In this document: in pieces, positions 56,056 to 64,000 of the stretch
Position numbering within the stretch: the first letter of the stretch is position 1
Layout of the letters: every line of letters starts with the position of its first letter
Assembly (NCBI GenBank): GCA_003344405.1
Contig: NOWV01000009.1
Coordinates: forward strand, 558,001 to 622,000
DNA length: 64,000 nt
Direction: 5' to 3'
DNA from: Trichoplax sp. H2
Lineage: Eukaryota; Placozoa; Uniplacotomia; Trichoplacea
The notes under the pieces: model-generated
Told to the model about the DNA's origin: nothing
Seen by the model: only the letters and a program-made list of their open reading frames with translations
The model's database searches: none
Program-made: the position numbers and the translations under genes

Positions 56056-58886
56056 ATGGAAATAATTACTGATGAATCTGCAGTATATCAAGGCTTTCAC
56101 GATCTGAAAGATGAAGCTTGTAGAAATAAAAAAGATCAACAACAAAGGTGTAATAATATTCTTACCAATGATATTTCAACTACTATAGCAGAAAATAATA
56201 AAATGACATTTTCATCACCTATGCTGATTTATTATCACGACGAATAACTATTATTTAATTCCCTCACGTTCAGTTGCTGACGTCTTAAGCTAAATCACAT
56301 TATAGTAATTACATAATTCATAACAACAAGGCTGTTTCTCAGAAAGAAGCTATACCTGTCCATACATAATTGAACATAAAGTCATCTTCAAAACAAGGCA
56401 TTAAAGTCCAACTACAATAAAATATAATTCTATAAATAAAAATTGAATGATATACTGTAGTGCTAATAGTACTAAATAATTTTAAGTGATTAAAAGTACA
56501 CGTTTGATTGTTATATCACTCCATTTCATCAACTAAACTTCAATGGAAAAGATTTTTCTTGAAGGTAATAGATCACCCTGATCCATGTTACAAATTTGTT
56601 TTTTTTTTACCCTAAGTTACAGATTATATCAGTATGATAGCGAAATTTAGACAAAGTATGATTTTATAACATCAAACCTTAACTCTTTTGCTAAATCTTA
56701 TTTTAATTCCTGCTTAGTTGCTATTCCAATTACAGCCGTCATGGTAACAATTTTGGTTATAGCCATTGCTTTGTATATTATGTATATTAAGGGCTACTGC
56801 TGTTGGAGAAACAACGCCTTGGCACACGTCGAAACTGTTCCCGACTTGAAAACTTACCATCAACAGCAGCAACCTTCTACTCCGTCTGTTATACTAAAAC
56901 GAGTTAAAACTAATTGCATTGATGTAAGCTATGCCGATCGAAATAGTGGCCAAAGAGATAGGAATACCAAAATGGCAGTAAACGATCCTACAACACAACC
57001 ATCCTCAAAATTACAAGATATTCTCTCTTGCGAGCGAAGTGTCACTAATAGACCGTCCGAATCAAGTGTCCAATTTGTTAATAATTCTTATCCATTACCG
57101 GCTGTGGGCTATACCGTAGTCAGAGCTCAGCCAATTTCAAGATCAAATCAAACCATATCACCACTAGATCAATCTAGATATCGCAGTAAAAGTGCAGATT
57201 ATATTCAAACTCACAAAGTACGACGAGGAAATAAGCACAAAGAATGTAAAAGCTTACAGTCGTCAAAATTCAAGACTTCTGTTAGTGATTATGAAGTCAT
57301 TAAATTAAGCCAATCTCAGAATATTCCGCAGCAAGTATTTAATCATTCAATCAGCTGCAACGAAAGCCCATCGACCAACAAATTTACAAGGTCTTCCACT
57401 CAAGTTCAATATAATAAAGACAAAAAATCCCATTCAAGCGTATTTGATTCCTCCTTTAAAGCCAATTCAAGCAATTTATCATCGGTTGACGAGATAGAAC
57501 AAGAAATGAGTGACTTCGATCACGATTCTGGTCGAATAGATGTAGGAACGATAGAATTATCTGTTATTTATAACTCATTGCATAATCAACTACGCGTAAA
57601 TGTAATTAAAGCAACAAGATTGCAAGCTAAACAAAACGATGGAAAAGATACCATTAATCCTTACGTTAAGATTAGCTTACTACCTGGTAGAAAGCATAAG
57701 CAGCGTAGCCAAGTTAAACGTAAAACATTTAATCCTCAGTTTAATCAAACTCTCATTTTGCGGCGCGTTTCGCTTGATGTCCTAAATCGTTCAATACTTT
57801 ACGTTGCGGTATACGATTTTGATCACTTTCTGAAGCATGATCTAATTGGAGAGGTTTTTATTCCGTTAAATGATAATAATAAGTTGCGTGGTACCATATC
57901 GTCCTACAATTTAAGAACCAAAAAGTACCATTTGGTAAACTAAATTATAAATCTAAATAGAAAATATTATATGCACAGAATAATACTTTTCATACAGTAT
58001 TAGTATAACTATAAATTGAAATGAAATTCTAATCTTGATTCGCTTTATTATATGGTTTAGCTACAACGTGATTGTGGAGAAATTTGCATTGCTCTATTAA
58101 ATCAGACTGTGTCTGGGCATATTTTAATTACAATTTTAAAGGCTCACAATCTGCCACCTTCAACTGCCACCAATGCAGCAGGTAAGCTCATACGACTTTC
58201 TCTGATGATAAATTATAACACTTCCCATTTTACCCCGCTAAGATTATCTTTTTTTTAATTTTTTTTTTGGGGGGGGGAACAAAGTGAGTCAATAAAATGA
58301 TTTTTATTTTAACGATTATTTTAAGCAATAAATATTTATATGCCTAATTTATTATGACAAGAATCTATCTTAACATACTGTAACAATATTTATTTGAATG
58401 GTAGTACCGTAATTTTGCTAATTAGCCGTAATCCATCACCCGACCTACAAAACAGTGATGTCTTCACTTTAAGCGTTTACAATGACCTAAGTTACTAAAT
58501 TTGCTGTTCATTTCTACATATAATTATTGCTTTCACTACTAACTTAATGTAATGACGCTGCTTTCCCCAAATCTGCGATAGATACTTACGTCAAGATTTA
58601 CGTATTATGTGATGGTAGAAGATTGTGTAAGAAGAAAACTCGTATTATCAGAAATTCGTTGAATCCAGTTTTTAATCAACAGTTTGCAGTAAAAATTGAA
58701 ACACAACAGCTGGAACGAACTACTACAATTATAGTATTAGCTTGCTATGATCGATTCATGCGAAGCAATAACATTGGTCAAGTAGTATTGAGCTTGTCAA
58801 GAAAAGGTCTAGAAAGGGAACATTGGTATGATGTCATAAATTCACCCCATAGACAATCAGCTATTTGGCATAAGCTACATCATTAG
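56056..58886 (+). CDS. Synaptotagmin-like double-C2 membrane protein
   Basis: Synaptotagmins are vesicle membrane proteins whose tandem C2 domains bind phospholipid, often with calcium. Exons: 56056-56119 (tentative), 56718-57934, 58061-58181, 58582-58886, giving 568 residues if the first exon is right. One transmembrane helix (VMVTILVIAIALYIMYI) is followed by a Cys-rich juxtamembrane YCCW. A linker of about 270 residues, rich in Ser, Asn and Gln, comes next and is much longer than in neuronal synaptotagmins. C2A has INPYVKISLLPGRKHK, FNPQFNQTL and VYDFDHFLKHDLIGE, the last very close to animal synaptotagmin 1. C2B has GDTYVKIYVLCDGRRLCKKK, NSLNPVFNQQF and the terminal WHKL motif. Some calcium ligands are replaced (see findings). 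Exon 1 uses a weak GCTT/GTAGAA donor and could be wrong; exons 2-4 are firm. Confidence 0.88.
58249..58277. repeat. Homopolymer T/G tract
   Basis: Two T runs followed directly by nine G (58269-58277) in the third intron of the synaptotagmin-like gene. The poly-G run is out of character for this AT-rich window and may be a sequencing, PCR or assembly artefact. Confidence 0.85.
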
Positions 58887-60845
58887 ACCTACATTGGAGA
58901 AGTTGCAACATTTTTTTGGTAATTCAAAGTATGCGTACACGTATATGGAACATTTGATAGCTATTTCAGGATTCAATTTTAAGTCATTAACTATCATTTG
59001 TTTCGATCATGATAATTAACGTACCGAATCTGAACAATTTAAATTACCTGCATTAATGCAATAACATCGTCGAAATAATTGCACCAAATCGTATAGATGA
59101 AGTACATGATTTTGACGATACTTCTTACCTTATAATATCGGTTAATAATTATAATTTAAGGCCAGTATCCAGATTGGTTATGTAATATTAATTTAAAACT
59201 CAACAGAGTTACCAGATACATTCACAAATGATTTCAACTATTCTGGCATGGGTATTTAATATTCATCATATATAAAGACTGTAAAAGAGACACCTTTCAC
59301 TTCAAAAAGTCAAGTTACCTATTATACTATAATAGCCAAACATAAATAGCAAATATTATAGTTAGTAATTACAGTATTCATTTCAAAATTGAATTGCAAA
59401 CTAGTAAAGTATTGGTAGATTAATAAGATTAACTTTAAGTAGTTAATTCTTAGTTTTTGCTGAGATTTCGGTTTTAGTCAGTAAAAATATCAGTGTGCCA
59501 TAGTTCTTATTGACTGACCTGAGTACAAATATTTATTAACATTGCTATATTAAGGAATGAAGTTTTAAAACTGCAAATGCGTGTATAAAAAACTTTAGAC
59601 TTATAAATTTTATGACATCAATTATTGGCTTTAATCTTCTTGTATTTAGCTTAAAGTAATTTTATTATTTGCTAAGTAAAAATGTAGATGTTGCGCCCGA
59701 AAAGTATATACGACTAAGTAGCTAAACGTATCTATAGCTACTACCCTTGATGTACAATATAACCGAAATGTCGCTGTATGTTATCTGTGACCACACTACT
59801 GCTCCTTCTTAACCTGGGCATCATAAAATTATATTTATTGAACGATGTAGTTCACTGATATTGTCAATATACGGCATAACTTAAGTATGTACGTATGCTG
59901 AACATTGCACAGTGCAGAAACAAAATATAGAATGGGTTAGACCTAGGTATATTACCTTCGAGGAAAGTTCCATATAGCGTAGTATTATAGATAAGACGAA
60001 GCTACCATCGCATTCAAATAGTATATTGTACGACTCATACAGTAGAAAGGGAGCCTTAACCAGGCGTACGTAAGCTATTTAAGTATTCTGAAATAAATTA
60101 CGAAATAGTAAATACCTGTACATTATACAGTATATCAGTCATACCGAAACATACATTCTTGTATACTATGCCGTAACAAAAGTATGCAATTAGATACTAA
60201 AGTCATTCGCCCGTATTTAATTTTACAATTGTACGATACTAACTGATGATGAATAAATATTATTATTGAACAGGTCTTAACGTATCTGATATTTAGAAAT
60301 ACGTTTAGATAAATAACAACTAAAACTTTGCTTCGTTATTTAAGTATGAAAAAGTGAACAAGGTAATGTAATACTTCATTGGAAGGATACTGAGTGTTGA
60401 TGTAATTGATTTATTCGGATCATTAAGTACATCATATCTCAGCGATATAACGAAAATGATTTAGCAACTTTACGTCTTAGGCAATCCAAAATTTACCAAT
60501 CTTACATCATGCATTATTATGTTATAGTTATATCACACGTACACCCTACAAATATCATGCAGCCACACACACGTCATACTATTCGAGTTGTCCTCTTTGT
60601 ACATACACAGTTACATTTTTAAATATAATTTTAAATTCTTTTATTCCTGAATTTTCTAATAACAATAAAGTTAGAAAGGCCACATTACAAAATGTTTTAC
60701 TATTGATAATTTCGGTCACAATTATCTACCAAGAGGGTATAATCACGAGCTGGAGTCATTTTACGTCGATTACAATGAAAGGAGAAAAAAATACGTAACT
60801 AAATGAAAGAATCAATACATCTCATAGACTTAATTAGCCGAGTTC
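58887..60845. other. Convergent intergenic region synaptotagmin-like/PDIA3
   Basis: About 2 kb between two stop codons. No gene recognised and no GTACAG array; only isolated ACAGTAT motifs. Confidence 0.6.
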
Positions 60846-63321
60846 TTATAATTCTGACTTCTTCTTTTTCTTGCCAAGCTTCACAGTAGATGTAGATCGT
60901 TGCTTAATGTAGTCAACGAAATCGGAAACTTCACGTCCACCCTAAAGATAATCAGATAATCGAAATATTGCTTACACGTACCACAGATACAACCCATAGA
61001 CATGCTAAGATCTATGAATTGATATTAATTGCGCAAGCATAAAAGAATATGTAAACCTACCTCATAACGAGCGGGAGATTTTTTATTATTGGCTGGAGCC
61101 CAGTAAATAGTTGGAAATCTGAATATGAAAATAAATATGAAGGTAAATATCATTTATTTGCTACAGTACAATGAAGGTGTGTATCAATTACAAAGCCTAC
61201 CCCTGGACATCGTACGATGATGGAACATCATTAGCAGTAGCATCCATTTTAGCAATTACGATATGATCGTTTCCAGAAAGCTGTTTAATAAAGAAATTTA
61301 TAAGCATTTGCGTCGAACTAAGCAAAGTTTAAAATATGAAATAAAATTTATTCAGCTACGCAAGTTACAACAGACTGTATATATTTGAGTCATGCCTTTT
61401 TGCCAAGTTCTTCGTATTTTGGTGCAAGAGTTTTGCAGTGACCACACCAAGGAGCGTAAAATTCAATTAAAACATCTTTGTTTGGGTCGTTAACAATTTC
61501 ATCAAAGTTTGACGCCACCACTACCTGTTGATTTAGTATAGAGCGTACGTTGTGAATATAGTACTGTTACTATCGTATGCGGATCTCACAAGAAGAAACA
61601 TGATGTTTTATTAATAAGATTTACGGATTCATATACATACCTTAACTGGGCCGTCATTGGAAGCAGGTACTGGCTCTGATTTTAAGTATGGTTTCAATTC
61701 GCCATTTGAATATTTTGTTAAAAATTCCTTAAAGTTTTCCATGCTAAATTTGAAATGTTTAGTAAAGTATTCCAGTTATTTATTACTACATTCAGAATAT
61801 CTGCTACTTATTCTACAATAGCATAAAGCTTGCTACTCACGAGAATGAATCTGACATAGCAAACTTTTTTCCACTTTCGTCTCTAACACCAATTACCATA
61901 TCATCACTTGAGGAAGCACCGAATTGTTCGATATCTTGCGGAAATTCATCCTTATTGGCAATAGCATAGTTTAGCTTAACTCCCCCTGCGGACATTTCTT
62001 TAGCAATTTTCATGATCCTATTAATGAAACAAGGAGCAATTTAACCTAGCATTTACTGTATATCTGAAGATTGAGTGAAAAAAGAATTGTTTAAACGATA
62101 AAAAAAATATCAGTCATAGTTTAAACTTACCTATTTCTGTAGTAATTTGTACCTACAGAATTTAAGTGCGATACGTTAGCACTCTCTACAATAACGTCGA
62201 AACATAAAAATCATGTTAACATTACCTTTAGGATTTTTTACGTAATCTACGTCATAGAATGCGATAACAAGGGGCTTTTCAAATTGGTCTTTATTATTGT
62301 CAGTCATTACCCCAGCTAACCCTAAGCTAAATTGAGAAAAACATCACGTGCAATGTTATAAATTTATTGAAAGTAACGGATTAACAGCTTAAAGGAATTA
62401 CCTATTCTTTCGATAAAAATCTTTCAAATCATCATCACTCGCTGCTCCACTGTATTTCACCCTTTGTTCTTCAAATTTAGACTTTAACAATGGAGAACGG
62501 AAGAGAACTACAGCGCTATAGTAATGCGTAATAGATCGAATATTAATTAGAACACTAGTATGATAATTCTTCATCCTTGTATCTTGATAATTTCCGAATC
62601 TACCTTCTGTAGCCGTATTTATCCATCAATTCAGTTTCCGAAGTATGTGCAAAACGATGGGTATCACGCATACTATTTGCAGACTTTAAGAAAGCCTTGG
62701 AAAGATCATCTTCTTGAGCGAAAAAACCTATTACACGTATAGAACCGTTATTCCGTTAACGCTTATTGCGCACGCAGCTCAATCAAAAAATACGTAAAAC
62801 TAACCAACAAAAGTTGCAACTGTAGATTTCTTCAAGTAGGCAGTCAACTGTTCATCAGTCTTAATTGCTAAACAAATTAAAATAACACTATCAGTTTAAT
62901 CATTCAAAATACCCCATACTTATAAATCTAGTGAGAAAAATCATGTTTCATCTCATTTGTAGTCACAATTTATTGTTAACTCTTTTTAATTTTCTACTTT
63001 AAATTGACTAGGACTTACATTTGGAGCTGGGTCCTGCCTGCTTTTGCATATATGAAATAATTCCCTCTAAATTAAGAATATAAATTTTCCTTAAAATTAT
63101 TCATAAACAAATTCTGCCAATAATTACAAACTACTCACTGTCTTCAATAAAACAAATATATGCAATAAGATAACCTTAATTTTAAACACTACAGAATTCT
63201 TACTTGCTTCTCTTGGGCCGTTATAATCGGCTGATAGGGCTCCATTGCGAAAGATTTTCAAAGTTGGATACCCGCTAACTCCATATTTGCCACACAGATC
63301 ACTTTCAGCGGTACAATCAAC
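60846..63321 (-). CDS. PDIA3: PDIA3/ERp57-like protein disulfide isomerase (5' end off window)
   Basis: ER thiol-disulfide isomerase that acts on glycoproteins with calnexin and calreticulin. Thirteen minus-strand exons in order: 63321-63204, 63066-63019, 62867-62805, 62727-62604, 62515-62402, 62326-62226, 62152-62131, 62017-61841, 61743-61641, 61524-61396, 61280-61201, 61118-61061, 60941-60846. They give 410 residues; human PDIA3 has 505, so about 80-90 N-terminal residues, with the first CGHC site, lie beyond position 64000. Visible marks: [59 protein letters not shown], the C-terminal active site [24 protein letters not shown] and the basic tail KKKKKSEL, where KSEL is a KDEL-like ER-retrieval signal. 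One intron uses a GC donor and one exon is only 22 nt. Confidence 0.95.
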
Positions 63322-64000
63322 CTGTTGAAATTGTGATTGGAATTTAATCAGTGAATTACTCGACGCTAAATCAAAAATAAACTGCTTTGAATGCCTCGAG
63401 AACATGAAAAAGATATACTAAGAGACGGAAAGGGTGCGAAGGAGAAGTCAAGCAAAGTGTTATTAGACTATAGCATAAATATAATATTACCAGTAAGTTA
63501 TATTACCACAATATGTATAAAGGAAATGTATACAGGAGTGAGATACAGACGGTACTTCTATACGAGCACTGCTGAATTATGATTTAAGAAATAAACAACC
63601 ACAATCTAGGATGCACACATACATGTATATATGTCATATATATTATGTTATTACACTATTCATGTCTTCACTTCGTAAACAGATTTGATTAAAACGGTCA
63701 AATAGTTACCGATACAGTACAAATTCTGTAAACAATTTGTAACCGTTTCATATCAATGCATTATTCACCAGCATGTACTGTACGTTGACTGAAACGGTTG
63801 CAAACTCATCATATGGAATCGCGAATAAAATTATTATTTAAAGCAGAAAGATTTGATATAATTTAATCATCTTTGGCTACCGATGCACCGATGTTCCAAT
63901 AATTAATAGAGATATTAGAAATAAAATGTTACGAATTGTCTTCGGTAACGAGCTGTCGAATAACGTATACTAATACTGCCGTAAAAGACTGAAAAATTCG
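63322..64000. other. Presumed 5' intron of the PDIA3-like gene
   Basis: Upstream of the first visible PDIA3 exon on the minus strand. No exon encoding the N-terminal APWCGHC site is visible, so it probably lies to the right of the window. A 63-codon plus-strand open frame at 63391-63582 lacks homology. Confidence 0.5.

Overview
The window reads as nuclear DNA of an early-branching animal. It is AT-rich, its genes are split by many short to medium GT-AG introns, and its proteins have animal architectures: a PDZ-PX-FERM sorting nexin, a class I Rab11-FIP, a double-C2 synaptotagmin-like protein and a UGT cluster. Gene density is high for an animal, with about 14 genes in 64 kb. A placozoan is my best guess, but that is an inference from gene style and not a species identification.

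Layout from left to right: TIMM44 (+, 5' end not resolved, 488-2635); PGPEP1-like pyroglutamyl-peptidase (-, 4136-7678); SNX27 (+, 8222-14439); a cluster of four three-exon UDP-glycosyltransferases, A (-, 15965-18442), B (-, 19477-21967), C (+, 22673-25080) and D (-, 26122-28574); SLC25A46 (+, 29334-31704); a gene-poor 5 kb stretch; REEP5/6-like (+, 36863-41143); Rab11-FIP class I-like (+, about 45049-48812, 5' exon unresolved); alpha-N-acetylgalactosaminidase (-, 50064-53077); mitochondrial uS11/MRPS11 (+, 53581-55413); synaptotagmin-like (+, 56056-58886, first exon tentative); PDIA3/ERp57-like (-, 60846-63321, 5' end beyond the window). I rebuilt exons by hand from homology to family members I know, plus splice signals and reading phase. 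For most genes the exon lengths sum to a clean frame from ATG to stop.

The genes do not form one pathway. Several act in the secretory and endosomal membranes (SNX27, Rab11-FIP, REEP, synaptotagmin, UGTs, PDIA3). Three are mitochondrial (TIMM44, SLC25A46, MRPS11). NAGA is lysosomal and PGPEP1 is cytosolic.

The most unusual non-coding signal is a self-complementary repeat family built from GTACAG/CTGTAC, with a 10-bp cyclic unit TACAGTACTG that is its own reverse complement. Arrays or clusters lie in all four head-to-head (divergent) intergenic regions, close upstream of UGT-A and of REEP, and inside three first or second introns. I found none in the five tail-to-tail (convergent) intergenic regions. 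This points to a promoter-associated element or a strong insertion or retention bias. The same repeats create long stop-free but spurious reading frames.
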